The notes under the pieces: model-generated
What the model saw: only the letters and a program-made list of their open reading frames with translations
The model's database searches: none
Told to the model about the DNA's origin: nothing
Part shown: positions 1-9,530 of the stretch, piece by piece
Layout of the letters: each line of letters starts with the position of its first letter
Position numbering within the stretch: position 1 is the stretch's first letter
Origin: Variovorax sp. V93
GTDB taxonomy: Bacteria > Pseudomonadota > Gammaproteobacteria > Burkholderiales > Burkholderiaceae_C
Length of the DNA: 64,000 bases
Assembly: GCF_041154485.1 (NCBI RefSeq)
Contig: NZ_AP028669.1
Location: 3,410,001-3,474,000 of the forward strand
Reading direction: 5' to 3'
Made by a program: the position numbers and the translations under genes

Positions 1-986
<986 letters not shown>

Positions 987-1024
987 GGAGAACAACCACT
1001 GCGAAGCGCCGGCTGCCACCGCAT

Positions 1025-1495
1025 TCACTCCGTGCGCAGGTCGTGGCGGCGCACGTCGCCGATGGCGTGCTGCGCGGTTCCAAGCGCCGCGTCGACATGC
1101 GCGAGGCCGCGCTGCTGGAACGGCCGCGAGCGCGGGTCGTCTTCTTCGCGCGCCACGTCGGAGCGCACCTTGCGCAGCAGGTCGACCGCTGCATGCAGGC
1201 GGCCCTCGCGCGGCAGCCACGCATCGGTGGGCTCGCGCCATTCGACGGGCTTGCCATCGAGCCACGCCGCGTGCTGCAGGTCGCCAATGGCGGCATGGAT
1301 CTCGTCGAGCACCACCTGCTCGTCGCGCGAGACCTGCCCGTCTTCGGGGCGGCGGTGCTCCACCTTCCAGGCGGCCGTGCGCAGGTCCGACAGGGCGTGC
1401 AGGTAGAACGGGTGCCTGCCGTATTCGTCGGCCAACGCGGGCAGCGAGGCCGCGGCCATGAGAACGAGTGCGGCGATGAGGCTTTTCTTCTTCAT
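1025..1495 (-). CDS. Small secreted protein of unknown function
   Basis: The product has 156 residues and begins with a clear Sec signal peptide: MKKK, a hydrophobic core and a probable cut after ALA at residue 22. The mature part is about 130 residues, charged, and rich in His, Arg and Asp. It includes HPFYLHALSDLRTAAW near its start and several short helical stretches, which would suit a periplasmic helical bundle. No enzyme motif or cysteine is seen. A Shine-Dalgarno-like GGAGCTCC lies just upstream of the ATG. It is the first gene of the unit that continues into the DUF1800 gene. I do not recognise a named family, and nothing here supports a specific role. Confidence 0.75.
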   Translation of the reverse strand: MKKKSLIAALVLMAAASLPALADEYGRHPFYLHALSDLRTAAWKVEHRRPEDGQVSRDEQVVLDEIHAAIGDLQHAAWLDGKPVEWREPTDAWLPREGRLHAAVDLLRKVRSDVAREEDDPRSRPFQQRGLAHVDAALGTAQHAIGDVRRHDLRTE

Positions 1496-1515
1496 CTTCG
1501 GAGCTCCTGCGGGTA

Positions 1516-1548
1516 ACGGCGGTTCAAGGACGCTTCCTCAACCGCCGT
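1516..1548. other. Perfect 9-bp inverted repeat in the intergenic region
   Basis: ACGGCGGTT (1516-1524) pairs exactly with AACCGCCGT (1540-1548). The 15-base loop can pair further (AGGA with TCCT). It lies 20 bp upstream of the ATG at 1495 and has no T-run on either side. It is therefore more likely a 5'-leader structure or protein-binding site for the gene at 1025-1495 than a terminator. Confidence 0.4.
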
Positions 1549-1607
1549 GCCCCGCTCCGCGTTGACGCTCTTTACCTTCGCAGCGCCGCGCCTAAGCCCC
1601 GGCTAAG

Positions 1608-2291
1608 TCAGGCAACTGCCACGCTGGCAGGTGCAGCGCCGGCAATCTGGCGCAAGGCGCGCTCGAACACCTCGACCGGCTGGCCGCCCGAGATCAGGTG
1701 GTGGTCGTTGATGATGATCGCGGGCACCGAATGGATGCCGGCATCGGTGTACATGCGTTCGCGCTCTCGGGTTTCGCGCGCAAACTCGTCGCTGGCCAGA
1801 ATCTCGCGGGCCCGTGCCGCATCGAGCCCGGCCTCGGCGGCCAGGCGCACCAGCACCTCGTGGTCGGAGGGGTTCTGGCGGTCGGTGAAGTAGGCCTTCA
1901 GCAGCAGCTTCTTGAGCGCTGCCTGCCTGGCCGGGCTTTCGAGCTCGGCCCAGTGCAGCAGGCGGTGGGCGTCGAAGGTGTTGTAGATGCGCGGCCGGCC
2001 CTCGGGGCTGAACTCGAAGCCCACTTCGGCGCCGCGCTGGCGGATCATCTCGCGCGACTGCGCCTGCTGTTCACGCGTGGAGCCGTATTTCTGGCTCAGG
2101 TGCTCGAAGGTGTCCTGGCCTTCGGGCGGCATCTGCGGGTTCAGCTCGAAGGGCTGGAAATGCAGCTCCGCCGTGATGCCGGGCGCGACGCGCCGCAGCG
2201 CCGCCTCGAGCGAACCCAGGCCGACGGCGCACCAGGGGCAGGAGACATCGGAGACGAAATCGATCTTGAGATGGGAGGTCATGGGCGCCAT
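1608..2291 (-). CDS. DsbA family (FrnE-like) thioredoxin-fold oxidoreductase
   Basis: This 227-residue protein has the DsbA/2-hydroxychromene-2-carboxylate isomerase-like fold. A CPWC active-site motif sits at Cys18-Cys21, followed by the helical insertion typical of FrnE-type proteins. The cis-proline region appears as GIHSVPAIIIND near residue 190, and GGQPVEVFERAL closes the fold. There is no signal peptide, so it is likely cytoplasmic, unlike true periplasmic DsbA. The start could be the Met at 2291 or the Met three codons later at 2282; neither has a strong ribosome site. Related proteins act in thiol redox or as polyketide-associated oxidoreductases, and the substrate here cannot be read. 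It follows the MHS transporter gene by 38 bp and may be co-transcribed with it. Confidence 0.85.
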   Translation of the reverse strand: MAPMTSHLKIDFVSDVSCPWCAVGLGSLEAALRRVAPGITAELHFQPFELNPQMPPEGQDTFEHLSQKYGSTREQQAQSREMIRQRGAEVGFEFSPEGRPRIYNTFDAHRLLHWAELESPARQAALKKLLLKAYFTDRQNPSDHEVLVRLAAEAGLDAARAREILASDEFARETRERERMYTDAGIHSVPAIIINDHHLISGGQPVEVFERALRQIAGAAPASVAVA

Positions 2292-2329
2292 TCTTCATGG
2301 CGCCGACGCCCTTGGTGCGCGCAAGGTCT

Positions 2330-3742
2330 TCAGGCCACGGCCTTGGCGGCCATGCGTGCGGAGGCGAGCGTTTCTTCGCGCAGCCGGTCGTACTCGAGCT
2401 TGTCGACCGGCACCGCATCGGGCTTGCCCAGGTCGTTCATGTGCACGCGGTAGGTTTCGCGTGCGCTCAGGGCCGAGATCGCGGCAATGGCGCAGATCGC
2501 CAGCGTGATGGCGCCGACGGTCAGCGGGATGTTGGCGGCGCCGGGAGGCGCAACCGCCACGAACAGCGCCGGCAGCAGCGCGGTGATCGCGGTGCCGATG
2601 TTCTGCGAGATCGCCATGCCCGAGACGCGGGTGCGCGTGGGGAACATCTCCGGATAGAAGCTCGGGAACACGGCGTTGTAGCCCTGGTAGACCACGCCCC
2701 ACATCAGGAGCGACATCACGATGGCCAGCGGCACGTTGTGGATGCTGATAGCGTACAGGTAGCCGAACGACAGCAGGCCCGAGCCGATGGCGCCGACGGC
2801 GATCGGCAGGCGGCGGCCGACCTTGTCCGACAGGTTGCCGACGAACGGGATCACGATCACGGCCAGGATGTTGCCCATCACCGGAATCCAGAGGTAGATG
2901 TCCTTCTCGAAGTTGATGCCGTAGCCCGGCTGAACCGCGTAGGCGGCGCCGAAGATGGTCGCGACCACCGGGATCACGTTCATCAGCGAGCACAGCAGCA
3001 CGCGCAGCATGTCGCCCCAGCTCTCGGTCACGGCCTGGATCACCGGCGCCTTCGGCACCTTGGCGCTCTTCTCGACTTCGGCAAAGGCAGGGGTCTCGTC
3101 CACTTCCTTGCGGATGATGTAGCCGGCCACGATGACGATGAAGCTCAGCAGGAACGGAATGCGCCAGCCCCAGGCGTTGAAGGCATCCTTGTCCATGTAG
3201 TGCGCGAGCGGCAGGAACACGGCGGCCGCCATGATCTGGCCGGCCTGCACGCCCTGCAGCGTGAAGCTCGCGAAGAAGCCGCGGCGTCCGAACGGCGCGT
3301 GCTCCAGGATCATCGAGCTCGCGCCCGAAATCTCGCCGGCCACCGCAAAGCCCTGGATCAGGCGCAGCACCACCAGCAGTGCGGGCGCCCACAGGCCGAC
3401 CTGGTCGTAGGTGGGCAGCAGGCCGACGGCCACGGTGGAAAAGCCCATCAGGAACATGCACAGGATCAGCACCGTCTTGCGGCCGTGCGTGTCGCCCCAG
3501 TGGCCCAGCAGCAGCGCGCCGATCGGCCGTGCGACGTAGCCCACGCCGTAGGTGGCGAGCGACGCGATGATCGCGATCTGCGGGTCGCCCTTGGGAAAGA
3601 AGATCTGCGGAAAGATCAGCGCCGCCGCGGTGGCGTAGATGAAGAAGTCGTAGTACTCCAGCGCCGAGCCGATCCAGCCGCTCGCGGTGGCTTTCTTCGA
3701 CTGGTGCTTGCCTTTCGGCTCGTGGGCCGTGATGGTTGCCAT
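2330..3742 (-). CDS. MFS transporter of the metabolite:H+ symporter (ShiA/ProP-like) family
   Basis: The 470-residue protein has about 12 membrane segments and MHS-family marks: GSALEYYDFFIY near residue 25, GRPIGAL-type VARPIGALLLGHWGD near residue 70, and the GRR loop repeat (DKVGRRLP) before segment 8. The E. coli shikimate transporter ShiA belongs to this family. The gene lies 30 bp after quiC in the same direction, and quiC makes protocatechuate from 3-dehydroshikimate. Together these make shikimate, dehydroshikimate, quinate or protocatechuate the most likely substrate. That is an inference from context, because MHS members also carry betaine, citrate or alpha-ketoglutarate. The C-terminal tail (about 40 residues) is charged and cytoplasmic. 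Confidence 0.85.
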   Translation of the reverse strand: MATITAHEPKGKHQSKKATASGWIGSALEYYDFFIYATAAALIFPQIFFPKGDPQIAIIASLATYGVGYVARPIGALLLGHWGDTHGRKTVLILCMFLMGFSTVAVGLLPTYDQVGLWAPALLVVLRLIQGFAVAGEISGASSMILEHAPFGRRGFFASFTLQGVQAGQIMAAAVFLPLAHYMDKDAFNAWGWRIPFLLSFIVIVAGYIIRKEVDETPAFAEVEKSAKVPKAPVIQAVTESWGDMLRVLLCSLMNVIPVVATIFGAAYAVQPGYGINFEKDIYLWIPVMGNILAVIVIPFVGNLSDKVGRRLPIAVGAIGSGLLSFGYLYAISIHNVPLAIVMSLLMWGVVYQGYNAVFPSFYPEMFPTRTRVSGMAISQNIGTAITALLPALFVAVAPPGAANIPLTVGAITLAICAIAAISALSARETYRVHMNDLGKPDAVPVDKLEYDRLREETLASARMAAKAVA

Positions 3743-3772
3743 GGTTTGTCTCCGGGTTGACGAAAAGAATCT

Positions 3773-5671
3773 TTATTGCTGCGCCTGCGATGCCATGCGC
3801 GCCGGTGCGTTGAGCGCGCCGTAGGCGTCGTAGCCCGCGGTGCGCTGTGCCAGTTCGAAGAAGAGCCCGCCTTCGATGTTCTCGGTGTAGATGTGCAGGT
3901 AGTCGCCCGCGGGCGAACGGTCGAACAGCGCGCCCGCCGCGCGCAGGCGTGCGAGCAGCGCCGGGTCGAGGTCGACGCGCGTGGCCAGGTCGTCGTAGTA
4001 GTTGTCCGAAATCGGCACGAAGCGCGTGCCGCTCGCGCGCAGCCGCTCCACGCTCTCGAAGATGTCGTCGCAGCGCAGCGCGATGTGGTGCACCGCGCCG
4101 CCGCCGGTCAGGCTCAGCGTGCGCGCGGTGCGGGTGCGCTGGCTCAGCGACACGTTGAGCACCAGCCGCACGCTGCGGTCGGCATTGGCCACGCCGCGGC
4201 TGCGGATCAGGCCGAAAGGGTCGGCCAGCTCCAGGCTTTCGCCGGGCTCCAGTCCCAGCACGGCGCGCGTGAACAGCACCCAGGTGTCGAGCTGGTCGAG
4301 CGCCAGGCCCAGCGCCACGTGGTCGACCTGCGCGAGGCCGGCGCCGCCGGCATCGGCCGCCGCGTCTTCCTCGAGGATGAAGTCGGCCTCGTACAGGCCG
4401 TTGGTGCCCAGGGCCTCGGGCACGAAGTGGATCAGGTTGCCGCCCGGCGCCACGATGGCCGGCACGCGCAATTCGTTCGGTCCGACCGGGCTGTCATGGC
4501 GCTGCGAGCACATGGCCGTGGCGCGCTCGACGGCGGCCTGCGGATCGGCGCAGCGCACGCCCAGCGCGCACACCGAGGTGCCGTGCGCCTCGAAGCGGCT
4601 GCGCGCGAACGAATCCGGCTGCGCGTTGACGATCAGGTTGATTTCGCCCTGGCGGTACAGCACCACGGCCTTCGAGCGGTGCCGGCCGACGCGGCGGAAG
4701 CCGATCTGCTCCAGGAACGCGCCGAGCGTGCCGGCCGAGGCCTCATCGGCCGCGAACTCGATGAACGACAGGCCCGAGAGCGCCGGCACGGGCGGCGGGC
4801 TGAACAGCTCGACCGCGACCGGCTGCGCGGACGCCTGCGCATCGGCCGCCGGAGCCAACCGTTGCCGCGCCTCGCTTTCGAGGTACAGCAGCGAGCGCAT
4901 CGCGTCCACCGCGGTGCGGCGGTTGGGCGTTTCGCGGAACAGGTCGTTGAAGATCTCGAGCGACAGCGGGCCGGTGTAGCCCGCGCGCAGCACCTGCTCG
5001 AAGAAGCCGATCACGTCGAAATCGCCCTGCCCCGGGAACGAGCGGTGGTGGCGCGCCCATTGCAGCACGTCCATCGACAGCAGCGGCGCATCGGCCATCT
5101 GCAGGAAGAAGATCTTGTCGCCCGGAATGGCGGCGATGCCCGTGGCATCGTCCTTCAGCGACAGCGTGTGGAAGCTGTCGAGAATCAGGCCGAGCTGCGG
5201 GTGGTCGGCCTGCTTCACGATGTTCCAGGCCTGGCCGTACAACGAGGTGTGGCGGCCCCAGGCCAGCGCCTCGAAGCCCACGCGCAGATTGCGGCGCGCG
5301 GCACGCTCCGCGAGTTCGTGCAGCTGCGCGGCGGCCAGCGCGGGGTCGTTCACCGAGAGCGGCGAGGTGTTGGAGCAGCACAGCATCAGCGGCGCGCCCA
5401 TGGCCTCCATCAGGTCGAACTTGCGCTCGGCGCGCTCCAGGCTGCGGCGGAACTGGGCCTCGGGCATGCCCTCGAAATCGCGGAACGGCTGGTACAGGTC
5501 GATCGAGAGGCCGAGGTCCGAGGCGATGCGGCGCAGTTCGGCGGCGCTGCCCTTGAAGTTGACGAAGTCGGCCTCGAACAGCTCGATGCCGTCGAAGCCC
5601 GCGGCCGAAACGGCTTCGAGCTTCTGGCGAAGCGTGCCGCTGAGGGAGACGGTGGCAATGGAGCGATGCAT
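3773..5671 (-). CDS. quiC: 3-dehydroshikimate dehydratase, two-domain fusion type
   Basis: The protein converts 3-dehydroshikimate to protocatechuate. Read from the ATG at 5671 it has 632 residues; an upstream in-frame ATG at 5707 adds 12 unlikely residues and lies closer to the operator. Residues 1 to about 270 form a sugar-isomerase-like TIM barrel (GFDGIELFEADF, GLILDSFHTLSLKDD, LSLEIFNDLFRE). Residues about 290 to 630 form two vicinal-oxygen-chelate repeats like 4-hydroxyphenylpyruvate dioxygenase. The three metal ligands expected in the C-terminal part are present in VDHVAL, VHHIAL and FFELAQR. This fusion and length match Pseudomonas QuiC-type enzymes. The gene starts its own unit, with a PcaR-like operator 54 bp upstream, and is followed by the MHS transporter. 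Confidence 0.92.
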   Translation of the reverse strand: MHRSIATVSLSGTLRQKLEAVSAAGFDGIELFEADFVNFKGSAAELRRIASDLGLSIDLYQPFRDFEGMPEAQFRRSLERAERKFDLMEAMGAPLMLCCSNTSPLSVNDPALAAAQLHELAERAARRNLRVGFEALAWGRHTSLYGQAWNIVKQADHPQLGLILDSFHTLSLKDDATGIAAIPGDKIFFLQMADAPLLSMDVLQWARHHRSFPGQGDFDVIGFFEQVLRAGYTGPLSLEIFNDLFRETPNRRTAVDAMRSLLYLESEARQRLAPAADAQASAQPVAVELFSPPPVPALSGLSFIEFAADEASAGTLGAFLEQIGFRRVGRHRSKAVVLYRQGEINLIVNAQPDSFARSRFEAHGTSVCALGVRCADPQAAVERATAMCSQRHDSPVGPNELRVPAIVAPGGNLIHFVPEALGTNGLYEADFILEEDAAADAGGAGLAQVDHVALGLALDQLDTWVLFTRAVLGLEPGESLELADPFGLIRSRGVANADRSVRLVLNVSLSQRTRTARTLSLTGGGAVHHIALRCDDIFESVERLRASGTRFVPISDNYYDDLATRVDLDPALLARLRAAGALFDRSPAGDYLHIYTENIEGGLFFELAQRTAGYDAYGALNAPARMASQAQQ

Positions 5672-5724
5672 GGGGGTGACTGTAGGAACACCCACCGCCG
5701 CCCACAACGCTCCACATGCACCCA

Positions 5725-5743
5725 GCGTTCGATCATCGAACGC
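5725..5743. promoter_or_regulatory. PcaR-type operator upstream of quiC
   Basis: GCGTTCGATCATCGAACGC is a perfect 9-bp inverted repeat around one central base. Its core GTTCGATCATCGAAC (5727-5741) closely matches the published PcaR recognition sequence GTTCGATAATCGCAC. It lies 54 bp upstream of the quiC start, in the 141-bp gap after pcaD. A second close copy lies at 14406-14420 next to the IclR gene. Assignment to that regulator is an inference from motif and position. Confidence 0.8.
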
Positions 5744-5812
5744 ATGCGTGCATTGTTCGCACGGATTAGGGGTTAGACCTAGGCCCGACCCAGGGCGTGG
5801 AGGCCGCGTTTC

Positions 5813-6577
5813 TCAAAGACTGCGCCAGTAATCGATCAGCAGCTGCGTGAACTCGACCGGCCGCTCCACCGCGCTCAGATGCGCCGCGTCGATGGTGGCC
5901 AGGCGCGCGCCGGGAATGGCGGCCGCGATGGCTTCGGACATCACCTGCGGCGTGGCCTCGTCCTGCAGCCCCGCGATCACCAGCGTGGGCACGGCGATGC
6001 GGCGATTGCTGTCGCGGAAATCGATCGCCGCCACCGCGTTGCAGCTTTCGATGTAGCCCTGCGCGTCGGTGCGCACCAGCACGTCGTGCAGCGCCTCGGC
6101 CGCGGCCTTGCCCTCCTGCGTGGTGACGTAGCCGTGCGTGAGCCAGCGCGCCACCGCGCCTGGTGCAATGGCGGCCACGCCCTTGGCGGCCACCGTCTCG
6201 ACGCGCGCGCGCCACGGCGACTGGTCAGGGTAGTGGGCCGACGAATTCGCGATCACCACGCTGCGCAGCAGCTCGGGATGGCGCACCGCCAGCGCCTGCG
6301 CGGTCATGCCGCCCATGGACAGGCCGACGAAGTGCACCGGCTCCCCGCCCGCCTCGCGCTGGATGAGCTCGGCCGCGTCCTGCGCCAGCGTCTCCACGCG
6401 CAGCGCGCCCGGCACCACCTGCGAGCCGCCATGGTTGCGGTGGTCGTAGCGGATCACGGTGTGGGCGCGCGCAAGCTGCTCGGCCACGCCGTCCCACATG
6501 TGCAGGTCGCAGCCCAGCGCATGGCTCAGCACGACGAAAGGACCGCTGCCTTCGCGGACGACATTCAAACGGGTCAT
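5813..6577 (-). CDS. pcaD: 3-oxoadipate enol-lactonase
   Basis: This 254-residue alpha/beta hydrolase opens beta-ketoadipate enol-lactone to beta-ketoadipate. The catalytic triad is visible: Ser87 in GLSMGG, Asp206 in GLQDEATP and His233 in DAAHLSAVE. The oxyanion region LSHALGCDLHMWD near the N-terminus is typical of PcaD. The length fits the stand-alone enzyme rather than a PcaD-PcaC fusion. The start at 6577 overlaps the stop of the upstream MFS gene (ATGA), so translation is probably coupled. It is the last gene of the long unit that begins at 14284. Its position behind pcaB and pcaC supports this role over a generic esterase. Confidence 0.92.
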   Translation of the reverse strand: MTRLNVVREGSGPFVVLSHALGCDLHMWDGVAEQLARAHTVIRYDHRNHGGSQVVPGALRVETLAQDAAELIQREAGGEPVHFVGLSMGGMTAQALAVRHPELLRSVVIANSSAHYPDQSPWRARVETVAAKGVAAIAPGAVARWLTHGYVTTQEGKAAAEALHDVLVRTDAQGYIESCNAVAAIDFRDSNRRIAVPTLVIAGLQDEATPQVMSEAIAAAIPGARLATIDAAHLSAVERPVEFTQLLIDYWRSL

Positions 6578-7794
6578 GGTGATTCCTTTTCTTTCATCGG
6601 ATGTTGCAGGCGCGGCAGCCAGAGGAACGCGATGGCCAGCAACCCGCAGCCTGCGAGCAGCATCGGAACGACCATCGGCCAGGCGCCGTTCGAAAAATCG
6701 GTGTCGACGAACTGCGCGGCCATCTGCCCGACGCCGAACGCCACCATCATCATGCCGAAACCGGACCACGACACGGCCCGCCCCGCGAGGTGCGGCAGGT
6801 CGCCCACGGCGCCGGCCTGGCCGCAGGGCTGGTGGATGCCGTGGCCCAGGCAATACACCGCGTGGCCCGCGAGCAGCGGCAGTGCGCTGTGCGGCGCGAG
6901 CCAGCAGCCCAGCGCCTGGACCGCTGCGCCGGCCATGCTCAGCGTGGCGCCCAGTTGCACGGTACCCACCGGGCCGTACCTGCGCAGCAGCCGCCGGCAC
7001 AGGGTGGTGCTGAAGATGTAGACCAGCGAGCCGCCGGCCGGGATCCAGCCGTACATCGCGGGCGACCAGTCCAGGTAGCCGATGTAGACCATCGGCGACA
7101 GCAGCAGGAAGCAGAAAAGGCCGCCATAGGTGGTTGCAGCCACCGAGGCCCAGGCCCGGAAGCTGCGGCTCGCGAACACGGCGCGGGTGCTGCCGCGCGG
7201 CGCCGAGGGCTCGCCCGCCAGCGGCCGCCGCGTCTCCGCGAACGAACGCCAGCAGAGCGCCAGCAGCACCAGCGCGTAGAGCGCCATCGAGGCCATCACC
7301 CAGCGCCAGCCGGCGCCTTGCACCAGCCATGCGCCCACGAGCGGCGCCAGCAGCCCCACCACGCCCAGGCCCGTGAGCCCGCGCGCCATCACGTGCGGGC
7401 CCTCGTGCGCGGGGTAGAGGTCGCGCACCGCGGCGCGCGCGCACACCAGGATGGCCGCCATCGAAAAGCCCTGCAGCGTGCGCCAGCCCGCGAGCACCGC
7501 CACGCTGCCGGCGAAGGCGCCGCCCAGCGCCGCGGCCGCGTAGCAGCCAAGCCCCGCCAGCAGCACCGGCCGGCGGCCGAAGCGGTCGGCCAGCGGGCCG
7601 CACAGCAACTGCGCAAAGCCGAAGGCCAGCACGAACAGCGTGAGGCTGGTGCTGGCCGAGCCCAGCTCCCTGGCAATAGCGGGCAGCGCGGGCAGGTAGC
7701 TGTCGGTGGCCACGGGCTGCGCCGCCAGCAGCAGCGGCAGCAGCAGGCCGAAACCGGGCTCGAACCGGTCCTTGCGGGTGCGCGGCCCGCTCAC
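6574..7794 (-). CDS. MFS transporter, Bcr/CflA-like drug:H+ antiporter type
   Basis: Read from a GTG at 7794 the protein has 406 residues and about 12 membrane segments. The GTG overlaps the pcaC stop (GTGA), and an upstream ATG at 7878 would lie inside pcaC, so the GTG is preferred. Family marks are QPVATDSYLPALPAI in segment 1, GPLADRFGRRPVLL after segment 2 and AILVCARAAVRDLYP in segment 4, all typical of the Bcr/CflA branch. It is embedded between pcaC and pcaD with overlapping starts and stops at both ends, so it is made with the beta-ketoadipate enzymes. An exporter of a toxic aromatic or lactone intermediate, or an importer, are both possible. The sequence does not decide. Confidence 0.85.
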   Translation of the reverse strand: MSGPRTRKDRFEPGFGLLLPLLLAAQPVATDSYLPALPAIARELGSASTSLTLFVLAFGFAQLLCGPLADRFGRRPVLLAGLGCYAAAALGGAFAGSVAVLAGWRTLQGFSMAAILVCARAAVRDLYPAHEGPHVMARGLTGLGVVGLLAPLVGAWLVQGAGWRWVMASMALYALVLLALCWRSFAETRRPLAGEPSAPRGSTRAVFASRSFRAWASVAATTYGGLFCFLLLSPMVYIGYLDWSPAMYGWIPAGGSLVYIFSTTLCRRLLRRYGPVGTVQLGATLSMAGAAVQALGCWLAPHSALPLLAGHAVYCLGHGIHQPCGQAGAVGDLPHLAGRAVSWSGFGMMMVAFGVGQMAAQFVDTDFSNGAWPMVVPMLLAGCGLLAIAFLWLPRLQHPMKEKESP

Positions 7795-8222
7795 TGCGGG
7801 GCCGCGGCCAGCAAGCCCTTCTCGCGCAGGATGCCGGTCGCGATGCCGAAGGCGTGGTTCGCCACCGGCACGCCGCAATAGATGGCCGCCATCATGATGA
7901 CTTCCTTGATGTCCTCGGGCGTGAGGCGCGACTCGGGCGGGCCGTCGAGCGCCGCGCGCACGTGCATCGCGAATTCTTCATAGGCGTGGATGCCCAGCAT
8001 CATCGACAGCACCATGTAGCGGCGCGTCTTGTCGCCCAGCGCGGGCCGGCCCCAGATGTCGTTCCAGGCATGGCGCGTGATGAGCTCCTGGAACTCGGCG
8101 TTGAACGCGTTGCGGTTGGCGAGCGACTTGTCGACCCAGGCGTCGCCCAGCACGCGGCGGCGGTTGACGAGGCCGGCTTCGTAGTCGTTGGGAGGTGTGG
8201 TCGTGCTTGCTTCGTCGGTCAT
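7791..8222 (-). CDS. pcaC: 4-carboxymuconolactone decarboxylase
   Basis: The 143-residue protein belongs to the carboxymuconolactone decarboxylase/AhpD fold. It removes CO2 from gamma-carboxymuconolactone to give the enol-lactone used by PcaD. Conserved segments are NAFNAEFQELITRHAWNDIW read in parts, RRYMVLSMMLGIHAYEEFAMH with the two His residues, and IYCGVPVANHAF near the C-terminus. The CxxC of the AhpD branch is missing, as expected for PcaC. The start at 8222 overlaps the pcaB stop (ATGA). Length and context match the classical short enzyme. Confidence 0.93.
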   Translation of the reverse strand: MTDEASTTTPPNDYEAGLVNRRRVLGDAWVDKSLANRNAFNAEFQELITRHAWNDIWGRPALGDKTRRYMVLSMMLGIHAYEEFAMHVRAALDGPPESRLTPEDIKEVIMMAAIYCGVPVANHAFGIATGILREKGLLAAAPQ

Positions 8223-9430
8223 CGGGGGGTGTCTTTCGCAATCAGTTGGGCGCGCAGTGCCGCGACCTGCCGCAGCGCGGTTTCGCCGGCAGGGCCGGCC
8301 AGCGCGGGGTCGAACCATTCGTCCGCCGCCTCGCGCGGCAGCTCCGAGCGCAGGGTGTCGATGTTGGCACGCATGCGCGCCGCGTCGATCTGCAGGCCCG
8401 GCAGCGCACTGGCCAGCGCACGCGCGCTGCCGTGCGCGGACATCAGCAGCTGCGGCCATTCGGCCAGCTCGGCCTGCCAGCCGCCGAGCGCGCGCTCGTG
8501 TTCCTGCGGCATGGCCGCCAGCAGCGCGGCCACGCGCTGCGGCGCGCGCTGGGCCGCGGCCAGCGCAACCATCGCCGCCACCGGGTTGCGCTTGTGCGGC
8601 ATGGCCGAGGAGCCGCCGCGGCCCGGCTCCGTGGGCTCGGCCGCCTCGCCGACCTCGTACTGGCCCATGAGCGCGATGTCGCGCGCAATCTTGCCGAGGC
8701 TGCCCGTGAGCAGCCCCAGCTCGCAGCCGAGCGCGACCCATTCGTCGCGCTGCGTGTGCCAGGTGGCGCCGGCATTGCCGAGGCCGAGCTCGTCGGCCAC
8801 GCGCTGCACGACGGCCGGGCCCTGCCCCTTCATCTGCGAGAGCGTGCCGACGGCACCGCCGAGCTGCACGCTCAGCGCGTGGCGTGCGGCCTCGCGCAGG
8901 CGGGCGCGGCTGCGCACCAGCGGCGCGGCCCAGCCGGCGCACTTGAGGCCGAAGCTCGTGACCGACGCGGGCTGCATCAGCGTGCGTGCCAGGATCGGCG
9001 TGGCCGCATGCTGCGTCGCGTGCTGCAGCAGCGCCTCGATGGCGCGGTCGACATCGGCTTCGATCAGCGCGATGCCTTCGCGCGTGACCAGCGCCATCGC
9101 GGTGTCGATCACGTCCTGGCTGGTGCTGCCGAAATGCACGAAGGGCACGGCAGCCGGATTGAACAGGCCCACGGCCTCCTTCAAGGCCTTGACCAGCGGA
9201 ATCGCGACGCTGCCGGCGCGGCCGCTGTCGCGCACGATCTTGGCCACGTCGAACAGCTCGACCTTGCAGCTGCCGACGATCGAATGGGCGGCCGCCTCCG
9301 GCACCAGCCCGAGCGCGGCCTGCGCGCGGGTCAGTGCGGCCTCGAAGCGAAGCATCGCGCCGACGAAATTGTGGTCGCTGAAGGCGGAAAGCGTCTCGGA
9401 CGTGGAAAGGAAGCCTTCGAAAATACTCAT
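8219..9430 (-). CDS. pcaB: 3-carboxy-cis,cis-muconate cycloisomerase
   Basis: The 403-residue protein is in the fumarase/adenylosuccinate lyase superfamily. The signature GGSSAMPHKRNP lies at residues 272-283 and carries the mobile catalytic serine loop; HFGSTSQD at 99-106 is the second conserved region. The enzyme turns beta-carboxymuconate, the product of protocatechuate 3,4-dioxygenase, into gamma-carboxymuconolactone. The protein is slightly shorter than the usual ~450 residues, with a compact C-terminal domain. It leads the pcaB-pcaC-MFS-pcaD block; the 100 bp between it and the AroE-like gene upstream shows no clear terminator. No pcaGH gene lies anywhere in the window, so the substrate must come from enzymes encoded elsewhere. 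Confidence 0.92.
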   Translation of the reverse strand: MSIFEGFLSTSETLSAFSDHNFVGAMLRFEAALTRAQAALGLVPEAAAHSIVGSCKVELFDVAKIVRDSGRAGSVAIPLVKALKEAVGLFNPAAVPFVHFGSTSQDVIDTAMALVTREGIALIEADVDRAIEALLQHATQHAATPILARTLMQPASVTSFGLKCAGWAAPLVRSRARLREAARHALSVQLGGAVGTLSQMKGQGPAVVQRVADELGLGNAGATWHTQRDEWVALGCELGLLTGSLGKIARDIALMGQYEVGEAAEPTEPGRGGSSAMPHKRNPVAAMVALAAAQRAPQRVAALLAAMPQEHERALGGWQAELAEWPQLLMSAHGSARALASALPGLQIDAARMRANIDTLRSELPREAADEWFDPALAGPAGETALRQVAALRAQLIAKDTPR

Positions 9431-9530
9431 GGTGAATGTCTTCTTGCGTCAAAAAAATCGAGTGATCGCAACAGCATTACACCGCGTCTTCCCTCGCGCC
9501 GCACGGCGCAGGGCCGGCGTTGCACACTGC

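Noticed and set aside
9455..9475. A possible third PcaR-like site before pcaB
   Set aside because: Only the ATCG-type half resembles the motif; the other half does not match, so it falls well below the two good sites.
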